Shown here one piece after another: positions 37,460 to 46,003 of a stretch of DNA of 64,000 bases. Under the pieces are notes generated by a model, which saw only the letters and a list, made by a program, of their open reading frames with translations, made no database searches and had not been told where the DNA came from. The position numbers and the translations under genes are program-made. Numbering within the stretch: position 1 is the first letter of the stretch; every line of letters starts with the position of its first letter. The DNA is from an uncultured Rubripirellula sp. (GTDB lineage Bacteria > Planctomycetota > Planctomycetia > Pirellulales > Pirellulaceae), in NCBI GenBank assembly GCA_938075415.1, contig CALJHC010000013.1, forward strand, positions 62,001 through 126,000. Reading direction: 5' to 3'.

Positions 37460-38719
37460 CTAAATCGTCAGCACACCAGTGCTGCTTGCAAACTGGTCCT
37501 GCTCAACTCCCATTCTCTGCAGCAACGATAGAAACAGATTGCAAAGTGGCGTGTTGCGTTGTGCATCGTATGCCACGTGCTTGCCATGCTTCATGCCACC
37601 ACCGGCCAAAAGGATCGGAAGGTTTCTCGGGTCGTGAGCGTTCGCATTGCCCAAGTTGCTACCGAACAAGACGGTCGTGGAATCCAACAGACGCAAGCCT
37701 AATTCATCTTGAGAGGACAGTTCACTCAAAAGCTCACCAAAACTAGCCAGTAGTCCACTTTCTATTCGTTTGAGCTGTCTAATTTTTTCAGGATCTTGCC
37801 CATGATGAGAAAGGTTGTGATGCTCGGCACTGACACCGGCAATCTTAGGCACGACAAGGTGGTCCTGTATCACAAGCGAAATAACTCTCGATGAATCGGA
37901 CCGTAAGATCAGCGGAATCATGCTGAATAAAGCCTGTGTTCGACCAATCAAATCAGCTTGATCTGAAACATCATCCGGTTGCTCATCGCGAACAACAGGC
38001 TTCGGTCGGTCAAGCCATTGCTCGGCCAATACCAGTTCACGTTCCGCTTCACGAATCGCCTCAAAGTAACTATCCAACCGATGTTGATCATCGGCACTGA
38101 TTTTACCTGAGAGCGAGCGGGTTTGATTGGCAACGGCATCAAGAACACTTTGCCCATCGGACAGCTTTTGCCTCTCCCTGGCGACCTCGCTCTCACTACC
38201 TTTGAGAAACAGTTTTGCAAAAAGCACTGACGGCTTATCCTCCGCCGGAATCATGACACCATTGACGTTATAGGACTGACTTTTTTTGGTATGCGTGCTC
38301 AAACCAATCGATGGAAATCTCGTTGCCGCCCCAACTTTGCTCGCGGCAAGCTGGTCAACTGAAATGGAATTCTTAAATCCAGCCAGCCCAGGATTTTTGG
38401 CCGCTGTCAACCAAGTCATTTCCGTGTCATGAGGCTGCTTTCCGTTTTGGTCTGGGTGCGAGAGACCAGAGAAAAGCGTGAGATCACGTCGATGCGACTC
38501 AAGGATCTTCAAATACTCAGTCGCCTGATACGCGTCGCCGGTCTGCTTCGGAAACAGAGACGGAGGGTGAAGACCAAGTGTGTTGCAGATCAAAAGCATT
38601 CGTTTAGGAGCGTCTTGGACCTGCGCCCCCGAAGCATGCTGCATCGCTTCTAAAAAAGGCAAAGCGATCGAAATGCCGGATGCTCGCAAGATGGATCTTC
38701 TGGATAATTTCGTTTTCAT
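37460..38719 (-). CDS. DUF1552 domain secreted protein
   Basis: The 419 residues begin with a Tat-type signal (KLSRRSILRASGISIALPFLEAM). The body matches the DUF1552 family: KRMLLICNTLGLHPPSLFP near the start, SGLSHPDQNGKQPHDTEMTWLT, the SISVDQLAA-like segment, and GNANAHDPRNLPILLAGGG near the end. The His/Asp residues in these segments could bind metal, as the fold is thought to be related to sulfatase/phosphatase-like DUF1501 proteins. Its start overlaps the DUF1592 stop by one base (TAATG). Planctomycetes carry many DUF1592-DUF1552 pairs; their biochemical role is not known. Confidence 0.9.
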   Translation of the reverse strand: MKTKLSRRSILRASGISIALPFLEAMQHASGAQVQDAPKRMLLICNTLGLHPPSLFPKQTGDAYQATEYLKILESHRRDLTLFSGLSHPDQNGKQPHDTEMTWLTAAKNPGLAGFKNSISVDQLAASKVGAATRFPSIGLSTHTKKSQSYNVNGVMIPAEDKPSVLFAKLFLKGSESEVARERQKLSDGQSVLDAVANQTRSLSGKISADDQHRLDSYFEAIREAERELVLAEQWLDRPKPVVRDEQPDDVSDQADLIGRTQALFSMIPLILRSDSSRVISLVIQDHLVVPKIAGVSAEHHNLSHHGQDPEKIRQLKRIESGLLASFGELLSELSSQDELGLRLLDSTTVLFGSNLGNANAHDPRNLPILLAGGGMKHGKHVAYDAQRNTPLCNLFLSLLQRMGVEQDQFASSTGVLTI

Positions 38720-41169
38720 TATCGCTCCAAAAAAATGCGGCTCGAAACAATCTGCTGAATCATGCGACGAAGTGGATAACCCTCATCCTTCAGCTCACCA
38801 AGAATTCGCTCTACCTCCTCCATATCAGCAAACTGGATCTCAGCACCCGTTGAAAATGCGATCAAACGCCCCAAAAGATGACGGGCTACCTGATCAGTGG
38901 AACCAAGCAATGCCAGCTTGAATTCTCGAATGTCCTGAAATTCCGATCCATCTTCGAAAACACCCGAAGCATCCACCGCTGGGCCGATTAAATAATTGGG
39001 ATGCAAAAAACGCAATCCGGGATTGGTTTCCCTCTGAACACCCTTACTCAATCGATAATTCTTTCTGAAACCACCAATCGGGTCAAAACATTCCAAGGCA
39101 AAACCCGGAGGGTCAATCTCTCGATGACAGGATGCGCAAAGCACATCTTGCTGATGCTGAGTCAACAACTCTCTGATCGTTGCTGACCCTCTCGTATCTG
39201 GCTCAATCGAACCCACGGTCGGCGGAGGTGGGCTTGGGGGTGTACCAACAAGATTTGCCAACACGAAACTGCCACGTTTGACCGGACTCGTTACCGTACC
39301 ATTTGCAGTCACCTTAGCAATCGAAGCATGCGTCAATATCCCACCGCGAACACTGCGTGGATCCAACGAAACCAAACGCATCACCTCACCTTCCACGCCA
39401 TCGATACCATAGTGTTCCGCTAGCTTTCGGTTTAAAAAAGTGAAATCCGAATCAATCAGCGTTGCAACCTCTAAATCAGAATCGATCAGGTGCGAAAAAT
39501 ACTCACGGGTCTCACCCAGCATCGCTCGCCGAAGAACACCATCATATTCCGGATACAAAAGGGTGTCTGGGATCGTTGAATCGATCTGATCCAGATCCAA
39601 CCATTGATCTAAAAAAGAGGCGACCATGCGATCGCGTTTCGGATCATCAAGCATCCGCTCGACTTGGCCAGCAAGCACATCGGGGCGAGATAGCCGCCCC
39701 TGCTGGACAATCCGCAGCAGCTCCTCATCAGGAACACTGCACCACAAAAACAAAGACAAACGCCTTGCCAAATCGTGATCATTCAGTCGTCCCGAGTCTC
39801 CCCCCAGGTAGAGAAACTCGGGTGAAACCAGCACGGTGCGCATCGCCAGCTTCACGCTCTCCAACCAATCTCGACCGGCCTCGATTGAAGCATGTGCCAC
39901 CGCGGTAAAACTTTCAACTTCATCGTCTGAAAGATCTCGCGCCAGCACTCGATTCGCCAGGGAACGCACCGCTAGCCGCAGTTGCTCAATGGGAGGATGC
40001 TGCAGCACTGGCTTAAACCCAAGACCTCGTCTCTGGCTTTGCCGAGCCCATGAGACCTCCGGAAATAAATCCCTTGTCCGTTGCGGTGGCCAGACCGACT
40101 CCAGCGGACCTTCAATAGAAACCTCGCGGATACGAACCCCTTCACCTTTAAACTCACTGGCTGGTTGGCTGTTGTAAATCACCTTACCGTCCGGTGATGG
40201 ATCCAGTTCATCGGCGCTCACATAAAAGTAATCATCTGGACGCAAATATTGAATGGTTTCTAAATCCCTGAAATCCGTCCCCGTTAAATCCCAAGCCGCA
40301 AACAACTCGCTCTCGCCTTGAACATCATTCTGACGTTTCAGGCTGACGGTGATGGACGAGCGTGGTTGATAGGCCGCTGCCTTGAGACGAATTCGATAAA
40401 GGCCCATCACCGGGGGCGTGTATCCATTTGCATCCGATCGAAAGATATAGTTTTCGCCGCGAAACGTAACCACCTCTTTGTCCGTCTTAAAGATGGTCCC
40501 ACCACCGCGACGAACCGAACGATCCACCCACATCTGAATGTAGGGAGACCTCATATAATCCAAGACTCTGGGTGACCGATTCGGCTCGGGGTTCAGTGCA
40601 ATCGCCTCATCGATTGCCTTTTCTGCCGCTTTGAGCAGACCTTTCACATGAACACTCGACATCCCCTGCGTCGCCCCAATCACATCAAAACTTCCCGCAG
40701 TCCTCTCACTGGGAAAGTACTTCACAAGATCACCACCGATACCAAGAAGATCACGCAAAGCATATTGGTACTCCCATCGAGTTAACCGCCGAACAGGAAC
40801 TCGCCCGACGTCCAACTGCCTTGCTCGGCTTACCTGACGCAAGGGAACTTCCAGAAGATCAAGCACTTTCTTCCGATCAGCCTTCGACAAAGAAGAATCA
40901 CCCGGTGGTGGCATCTCTTCGGCAGCGATTCGATGAAAAATCTTCTCCCAAGCCAGTCGAGTGGAATCCTGCTTCAGATCACCGCCAAGCATTTCAATAT
41001 CCAATCGGGTCTCGGTTCCAGAGTCATGACACTCCAAGCAGGTGCCTACCAAAAAATCATTCAAACGCTCGCGCAGATCCTCACCACGGGCTTCTGTTTG
41101 GCAATCATTGACAAACAGACAAGAGAGAAGAAGGAGAGAATGAAACCAAACCTCGACACGAAAACTCAC
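38719..41169 (-). CDS. DUF1587/DUF1592/DUF1588/DUF1585 cytochrome-like secreted protein
   Basis: The GTG at 41169 overlaps the upstream stop (GTGA); the product has 816 residues with an N-terminal signal (FHSLLLLSCLFV). A cytochrome-c-like domain follows with a heme motif CLECH (about 42). Next comes DUF1587 (RRLTRWEYQYALRDLLGI), then a middle carbohydrate-binding-like part, DUF1595/DUF1592 (LARRLSLFLWCSVPDEELL), DUF1588 (VRGGILTHASIAKVTANG) with a second CxxCH (CASCHREIDPPGFALECFD), and DUF1585 at the end. The two CxxCH motifs suggest covalent heme outside the cytoplasm. The set occurs in planctomycetes next to DUF1552 proteins, as here. The reaction is unknown; a redox role in polymer breakdown has been proposed and remains inference. 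Confidence 0.92.
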   Translation of the reverse strand: MSFRVEVWFHSLLLLSCLFVNDCQTEARGEDLRERLNDFLVGTCLECHDSGTETRLDIEMLGGDLKQDSTRLAWEKIFHRIAAEEMPPPGDSSLSKADRKKVLDLLEVPLRQVSRARQLDVGRVPVRRLTRWEYQYALRDLLGIGGDLVKYFPSERTAGSFDVIGATQGMSSVHVKGLLKAAEKAIDEAIALNPEPNRSPRVLDYMRSPYIQMWVDRSVRRGGGTIFKTDKEVVTFRGENYIFRSDANGYTPPVMGLYRIRLKAAAYQPRSSITVSLKRQNDVQGESELFAAWDLTGTDFRDLETIQYLRPDDYFYVSADELDPSPDGKVIYNSQPASEFKGEGVRIREVSIEGPLESVWPPQRTRDLFPEVSWARQSQRRGLGFKPVLQHPPIEQLRLAVRSLANRVLARDLSDDEVESFTAVAHASIEAGRDWLESVKLAMRTVLVSPEFLYLGGDSGRLNDHDLARRLSLFLWCSVPDEELLRIVQQGRLSRPDVLAGQVERMLDDPKRDRMVASFLDQWLDLDQIDSTIPDTLLYPEYDGVLRRAMLGETREYFSHLIDSDLEVATLIDSDFTFLNRKLAEHYGIDGVEGEVMRLVSLDPRSVRGGILTHASIAKVTANGTVTSPVKRGSFVLANLVGTPPSPPPPTVGSIEPDTRGSATIRELLTQHQQDVLCASCHREIDPPGFALECFDPIGGFRKNYRLSKGVQRETNPGLRFLHPNYLIGPAVDASGVFEDGSEFQDIREFKLALLGSTDQVARHLLGRLIAFSTGAEIQFADMEEVERILGELKDEGYPLRRMIQQIVSSRIFLER

Positions 41170-42665
41170 AAGGCGTCTCCTGAATAAGCCGCAATCGCGT
41201 TGTGGGTCCGGATATAGATGGTTCCGTCCACGATTGCAGGAGTCGCATAGACACCGTCTCCCATTTCGTTAACTGAAACCACTTCGGCCTCGGGATATAA
41301 ACGAATAACGCTGACACGTCCGTTACCGGCAAAAGAATACAGATGACCGTTAGCAATCAATGGCGATGCGTAGTGCGTGCCACTTCCTCGTGTGCGCATT
41401 CGATAACGTCGCTCACCAGTCGCTAAATCAATGCAGGTCAGAACGCCACCGTTCTTCACCAAATAGGCCAAACCGTCGTCAACAATGGGACTCGGAACTT
41501 CAGGTATTCCATCCGAAATCAATGTCCTGACTTCATCAGCCCCAACAAAACCGCGACTCGATAGAGGAATTGAAATCAGTCCGTGCGTCTCATAGCCATC
41601 GCGAAACTTCTCAAATCCTTCAACCGCCTTGGACCACTCCTGCTGTGTCAAGAATCCATTGCCATCTTGATCGGCGTGTCTCCACGAAACCGGTGCCCCA
41701 TTCATCGCCGCCTCAATTCCCTGAGGTCGGTGAAAGATCCAGAGCTTGGGGAATTCCTTACGTTCAATGAGCCCATCACTATTTGTATCATGCTTAGACA
41801 CCATCGACTCATGAGTGGGAAAGGGTGGTCGCAAATCGGGTTCACCCAACTTATTCCACGCCGCAACGATCACTTGCTCACCCGAGATAACCGGAGTGCT
41901 AGTAGCGGTGGTCGCGCATTTTGCGGACCAAACCAATTCACCATCGGCAAGCTTGTAGGACTGAATACCCCGAGCGGTATGACAGATCACCTGATCCTCA
42001 TTGACAATCGGACAAGCGGTACAGGCCATTTCCCCGGTGAACTTCTCATCATGGGGAACTCGCCACTGGGTCTTGCCAGTCTTTTTCTCTAAACAGATCA
42101 GGTAATGATCAACATAATTGCCTCGATAAAGAATCAAGGAATCGTCAGTCAAAATAGGTGACGCTGCATTACCCCCAAACGACTTGGCAAGCGGCATCTT
42201 TTTTTCCCACTGAAGTTCACCCTCCCAATCAAAGCAAAGCAATCCATAGGATCCAAAATAGGCAACAACGCACTCCGAATCACCACTGGGTGAACTACTC
42301 GCTGGATTAAAAGAGGGATGCCCCTTCTCCAAGGAATCCACGATCCGCTCGCGGGTCCACAACTCCCGTCCAGTGTCACGATCTAAACAGATGACTAATA
42401 GTGATCGATCCTGCTCGCGATAGGCGGTCACGCAGATGCGATCACCAACGACACAAGGGGAGCCATGCCCGGGCGGGATTGGAACACGCCATTGTTCGTT
42501 TGAACCGGGACCAAACACAATTGGCACGCTACCACGACCAATCCCATCCGAGTTGCGTCCGCGAAACTGAGGCCAATCGGCACAGACAATCTGCACTTGG
42601 CAAACAGCAATCACCAGAGCACAGTTCATCATTCGAAAAAATTGAAACGGACGCATCTGCCTCAC
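41166..42665 (-). CDS. secreted PQQ-like beta-propeller with two EF-hands
   Basis: The 499 residues carry a signal peptide (FFRMMNCALVIAVCQVQIVCA) and the mature start DWPQFRGRNSDG. PQQ-like repeats run to about residue 275 and again from about 375. Between them lie two EF-hand loops, DTNSDGLIERKEF and DQDGNGFLTQQEW, with the Asp/Asn/Glu ligands at the right spacing for Ca2+. The second propeller half contains DGLAYLVKNGGVLTCIDLATGERRYR-like strands. It is the first gene of a coupled set with the DUF1592 and DUF1552 genes, so these products likely work together in the periplasm. Confidence 0.9.
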   Translation of the reverse strand: MRQMRPFQFFRMMNCALVIAVCQVQIVCADWPQFRGRNSDGIGRGSVPIVFGPGSNEQWRVPIPPGHGSPCVVGDRICVTAYREQDRSLLVICLDRDTGRELWTRERIVDSLEKGHPSFNPASSSPSGDSECVVAYFGSYGLLCFDWEGELQWEKKMPLAKSFGGNAASPILTDDSLILYRGNYVDHYLICLEKKTGKTQWRVPHDEKFTGEMACTACPIVNEDQVICHTARGIQSYKLADGELVWSAKCATTATSTPVISGEQVIVAAWNKLGEPDLRPPFPTHESMVSKHDTNSDGLIERKEFPKLWIFHRPQGIEAAMNGAPVSWRHADQDGNGFLTQQEWSKAVEGFEKFRDGYETHGLISIPLSSRGFVGADEVRTLISDGIPEVPSPIVDDGLAYLVKNGGVLTCIDLATGERRYRMRTRGSGTHYASPLIANGHLYSFAGNGRVSVIRLYPEAEVVSVNEMGDGVYATPAIVDGTIYIRTHNAIAAYSGDAL

Positions 42666-43054
42666 TACAAAAAGAGAGTCGGTGGCTTAATCTTCGGTGG
42701 CTGATTAAATCACAAATTCAAGTAAAGAATTAGTCGGCCCACAAAACTTGAATGACCAACAATTCACGGTTCCAAACGTATCAAACTGAACGGCATCAAA
42801 ACCACAGCGGCCCGCAGTTCGCCCACCAACGAAGGAATTATCTTAGTCGTTTCCATTCCCCCTCGCCAAAACAACATCCAAGCCTACACCGAAAAGGTCA
42901 CGAGCAAGCCTGCTTACCAGAACCATCCATCAACAGCTCTGCGAGGCATGATTTTCATGCAAAATAATACTCCATCAAACCAGATTAAAACGGAGACATC
43001 TGGCGTCAACAATCCAAATCAATGCCGCCTCAAACAACGGAAATGCAATTCGTA

Positions 43055-43228
43055 TCAATCAACCATCCGCAGTGCGAGATTCTCAGGTAGACAATTCTGT
43101 GCGAGATAAAGCCAAACCAGAATAAAGGCAAAAATCACCACACCGACAACTTCGCGACGATTAGTCAAGCGATTACCAACACACCCACTGCAGACATTGA
43201 GAAACGTCCAGATGGCTCGTTTTCGCAC
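43055..43228 (-). pseudogene. small membrane protein fragment with Cys motifs upstream
   Basis: From GTG 43228 the frame encodes 57 residues with one hydrophobic helix (EVVGVVIFAFILVWLYLA). In the same frame upstream, without a start codon before the stop near 43305, lie a CPCG motif and then, within the called part, CSGCVGNRLTNRRE. The four-Cys arrangement suggests a zinc-ribbon plus helix protein whose original start has been lost. I do not recognise the family. Confidence 0.3.
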
Positions 43229-43330
43229 TACGTAGACACCACAAGGACAGCCAGAATTACCAGAAACCTTTTCAAAAAAACCGGAACTTACTGAGCGTTA
43301 AATCGAACCGCTCGCCTTGAAAGAGCCGAG

Positions 43331-43424
43331 CATTCCCAACAGATCCCCGAGCATCTGGGCAGGAACCCCCGATCATCTGGGCAGGAATCGAGGAGCATCT
43401 GGGCAGGAATTGCGGAGCATTCAA
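43331..43424. repeat. 22-bp tandem repeat, three good and two degenerate copies
   Basis: CATCTGGGCAGGAA occurs at 43352, 43374 and 43396, exactly 22 bases apart. Degenerate copies starting CATTC flank them at 43331 and 43418. The short linkers vary (CCCCCGAT, TCGAGGAG, TTGCGGAG), too short to be CRISPR spacers. Confidence 0.9.
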
Positions 43425-43480
43425 AGCAACGAACCGTTTGCTCCTTAGACCGCACACTGGGTCCTGGCGAATGAATCATC

Positions 43481-43747
43481 ATGACCAAAAATCCGCCGGG
43501 TCAACAACACAACTTTCAAGTGGCACGAAGAGAACCGGTCCACCCCGGAAGTTTCCTCCGCCAAGTGATTCACAACAGAATCAGCGTCTTGATCTATCTG
43601 CAAAGCAACTCAATCGCATCTTCATCAAAAAGTCGGCCTATGATGCGATCACAGGATCCAATAACCCACGAGCAACGTTTTCGAATATCACATGCGAGAA
43701 CAACCGCGGCGCAAGAAAAGATTGCATCGATCGGCTGTGCAGATTGA
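43481..43747 (+). pseudogene. HigA-like antitoxin remnant, frameshifted
   Basis: In frame with 43481, RREPVHPGSFLRQV matches the start of HigA-type antitoxins. The next expected part, DLSAKQLNRIFI...YDAITGS, appears in another frame. The frame of 43481 then resumes with DPITHEQRFRISHA and ends AQEKIASIG, as at HigA C-termini. The segment that usually carries the xxPEFWxNLQ motif is missing. Two frame changes and an internal deletion explain this best. No HigB toxin was recognised upstream. Confidence 0.6.
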
Positions 43748-43748
43748 G

Positions 43749-45653
43749 CTATTTGGCCTTCGTCAATTTCGAGACAACAATCAACGTCAGAAACGCCAAC
43801 GGGATAGTAACGATCCCGGGCTGGCTAAACGGCGCTAACGCGTCTGCTTCATCGAGACCATAGACGCTCTTGTATGTGTCGGCGGATAATAGAATCCAAC
43901 CCAGAGAGCTGATCATTCCGACCAAGACGCTTGCAACGATCCCCTGCCGGGTCGTTCCCTTCCAGAACAACAACATCACCAACGCGGGCAAATTGGCGCT
44001 GGCCGCGATACTGAATGCCCAGCCAACAAGGTAGCCAACATTGAGTTCCTTGAACAAAATGCCAAGTAAAATCGCAATCAGACCGACCACAATCGCCGCA
44101 ACCTTAGCAACCTTCACCTGATTTGGACCGCTCAGCTTTACACCAAAAACGCCTGACAAAAGGTCATGTGCAACCGCGCCGCTGCTGGCCAAGATCAATC
44201 CACTTACCGTTCCAAGGACGGTGGTGAAAGCAATGGCCGAGATCACCGCGAACAGCCAAGGACTGATGCTGCGTGCCAACAACGGTGCCGCCATGTTGCC
44301 ATCGGTCAAATCCAACGACCCGTTGGTCATCGCACCGAGGCCTAAATACAGAGTCAAAACATAAAAGAAGCCAATGGTTGCGATACCCACAATGGTACTC
44401 TTACGTGCTGCCGCTCCATCCTTCACCGTGTAATAGCGAATTAAGATATGCGGCAACGAAGCGGTACCACAAAAGAGAGCCAACATGAGCGAAAGAAAAT
44501 TCAAACGGTCCTTGATTGCTCCACCTCGAATCCCTCTGAATTTTGGATCCTCACCAGGCCTCAAGACGCGACTTCCTTCGGTCGGCTTCTGATAATAAAC
44601 AGTGGTCTTGGACCCATCATCACTTAGAAAACTGACTTTACCCCAAAGCATCACTTCGCTTTCGGAGAGCGTGGTGAAATAGCTTATCAGTCCCAAAGGC
44701 CCCGTCTGCTTCTCGTCATTGGGCAACTTTGATAGACGTCCTACCGGCAAAAGCTGACGTTCACCCGCCTCGGTTCCGCGCGGCGCCCCATCCACCATCA
44801 CGGCAGGTCCCGAAACGGTCAATGCCTGACCTTGACGCAGTTGAACCTGATCAGATCCTTCGATTGCCTCCACGTGATAGACGCTGAAACCAACTCCATC
44901 AGTTCGTTCCAACCTGACAAACGGCTGATCCTCCCAACCATCGTTCGCGGCAATCACGCGACGGCCGCTAATTGACTCAGCTTTTAATTCAGCGGTCTCG
45001 ATTGGCCCAATGGTTTCAAATGTTTCCTGATCAACCACGAACCCCTTATCAAGCACCATCATTACCAGGATTGCACTAAAGATAACCAGCAGTGATCCCT
45101 TCAGAAACTGAACCCAGGTCGTGGAGACCATCCCGGCTGTCACCACAATGGTGATCACCACCGCGCCAACCAGCACGACACCGACCCAGTGTGGCAGCCC
45201 CAGCAATGGCTGAATCAAAGAACCAGCACCCACCATCTGCGGAATCAAGTAGAAGACACTGACTACCAAGGTGCTGATACCAGCAGCCGCTTTGATGCCC
45301 CGAGAATCGAAATTTGCATCCAGAGCATCAGCAAAAGTGAATCGACCAAGTCGTTTCATTGGCTCTGCAATCACAAATAACGCAACAATCCAGCCCGCCA
45401 AAAATCCGATCGAATAAAGAAATCCATCGTATCCATACGCGGCGATCATTCCACAGATCCCCAAGAACGATGCTGCTGATAGGTAATCACCGGCGAAGGC
45501 AACACCATTGACAAACCAGGGAATCTGGCCGTGCGCCGCAAAGTACCCTTCGGAAGATGTCGCTCGGCGTCCAAGATAAAAACTCAACGCCACCGTACCG
45601 AGTACAAACAGAAGAAAGATGACAATCGCCATCGGTGCTGGATCATAAATCAT
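43749..45653 (-). CDS. sodium:solute symporter, acetate permease (ActP) type
   Basis: The 634-residue inner-membrane protein follows the SSS family. Landmarks are GYFAAHGQIPWFVNGVAFAGDYLSAASFLGICG (helix 2 Na+ site region), IPQMVGAGSLIQPL, and GTASLPHILIRYYTV, which matches the ActP signature. ActP is about 550 residues; here a soluble stretch of some 170 residues (about 205-375) lies between helices, with beta-like segments (LRQGQALTVSGPAVMVDG). The start overlaps the DUF485 gene by four bases, the usual DUF485-ActP coupling. Acetate or another small monocarboxylate is the likely substrate, imported with sodium. Confidence 0.9.
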   Translation of the reverse strand: MIYDPAPMAIVIFLLFVLGTVALSFYLGRRATSSEGYFAAHGQIPWFVNGVAFAGDYLSAASFLGICGMIAAYGYDGFLYSIGFLAGWIVALFVIAEPMKRLGRFTFADALDANFDSRGIKAAAGISTLVVSVFYLIPQMVGAGSLIQPLLGLPHWVGVVLVGAVVITIVVTAGMVSTTWVQFLKGSLLVIFSAILVMMVLDKGFVVDQETFETIGPIETAELKAESISGRRVIAANDGWEDQPFVRLERTDGVGFSVYHVEAIEGSDQVQLRQGQALTVSGPAVMVDGAPRGTEAGERQLLPVGRLSKLPNDEKQTGPLGLISYFTTLSESEVMLWGKVSFLSDDGSKTTVYYQKPTEGSRVLRPGEDPKFRGIRGGAIKDRLNFLSLMLALFCGTASLPHILIRYYTVKDGAAARKSTIVGIATIGFFYVLTLYLGLGAMTNGSLDLTDGNMAAPLLARSISPWLFAVISAIAFTTVLGTVSGLILASSGAVAHDLLSGVFGVKLSGPNQVKVAKVAAIVVGLIAILLGILFKELNVGYLVGWAFSIAASANLPALVMLLFWKGTTRQGIVASVLVGMISSLGWILLSADTYKSVYGLDEADALAPFSQPGIVTIPLAFLTLIVVSKLTKAK

Positions 45654-46003
45654 TGGTCGCCCTCCACCGTCACTTGGTTTTCATCCGAATCGCCTTGCTC
45701 GCTTGACTCGTCTTGCGACGCTTCCGATGGAACGTCCGGCTCAACACCGGCCTGATCCGTCACCTTTTCGGTCCGACACATCAGCCCGTAGATCAACGAC
45801 AGCACAAACGCCATCACAATCAGGGCAAAGCCATAAACCACCGCCAAATTCAGGCCAAGCAGCACCTTCGTCTCCATCGCCCCCGCGGCAAACGCATTGG
45901 CAAAGACAAAGACGAGGTAAAGAACCAGGTAGACAAAGAAAAGAATCAGCCCCAACCTCGTGTTGAACTGACGCTCCGGTGATGCGGTATCAGGTGTTTT
46001 CAT
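45650..46003 (-). CDS. DUF485 membrane protein
   Basis: The ATG at 46003 (MKTPDTASPERQF) gives 117 residues; the frame extends to 46099 but the extra part lacks similarity. Two hydrophobic helices (LGLILFFVYLVLYLVFVFA and LGLNLAVVYGFALIVMAFVL) with the NTRLGLILFF entry fit DUF485 (YjcH-like). An acidic tail of about 35 residues follows. In E. coli yjcH precedes actP; here the stop overlaps the symporter start. A role as small subunit or assembly partner is inferred. Confidence 0.88.
   Translation of the reverse strand: MKTPDTASPERQFNTRLGLILFFVYLVLYLVFVFANAFAAGAMETKVLLGLNLAVVYGFALIVMAFVLSLIYGLMCRTEKVTDQAGVEPDVPSEASQDESSEQGDSDENQVTVEGDQ

Larger units (their letters stand above)
42666..43748. 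other. decayed region with repeat, broken antitoxin and small ORF
   Basis: About 1.1 kb lies between the propeller operon promoter and the acetate symporter 3' end. It contains a small cysteine-rich minus frame (43055-43228), a 22-bp repeat (43331-43424) and a frameshifted HigA-like remnant (43481-43747), each listed separately. 42666-43050 shows nothing recognised beyond the likely operon promoter. Confidence 0.55.

Noticed and set aside
42401-42733. Plus ORF at the start of the EF-hand propeller gene
   Set aside because: It is antisense to the signal peptide region of a well-supported gene.
43331-43424. CRISPR-like spacing at the 22-bp repeat
   Set aside because: The linkers are eight bases, far below spacer length, and the flanks are degenerate copies.
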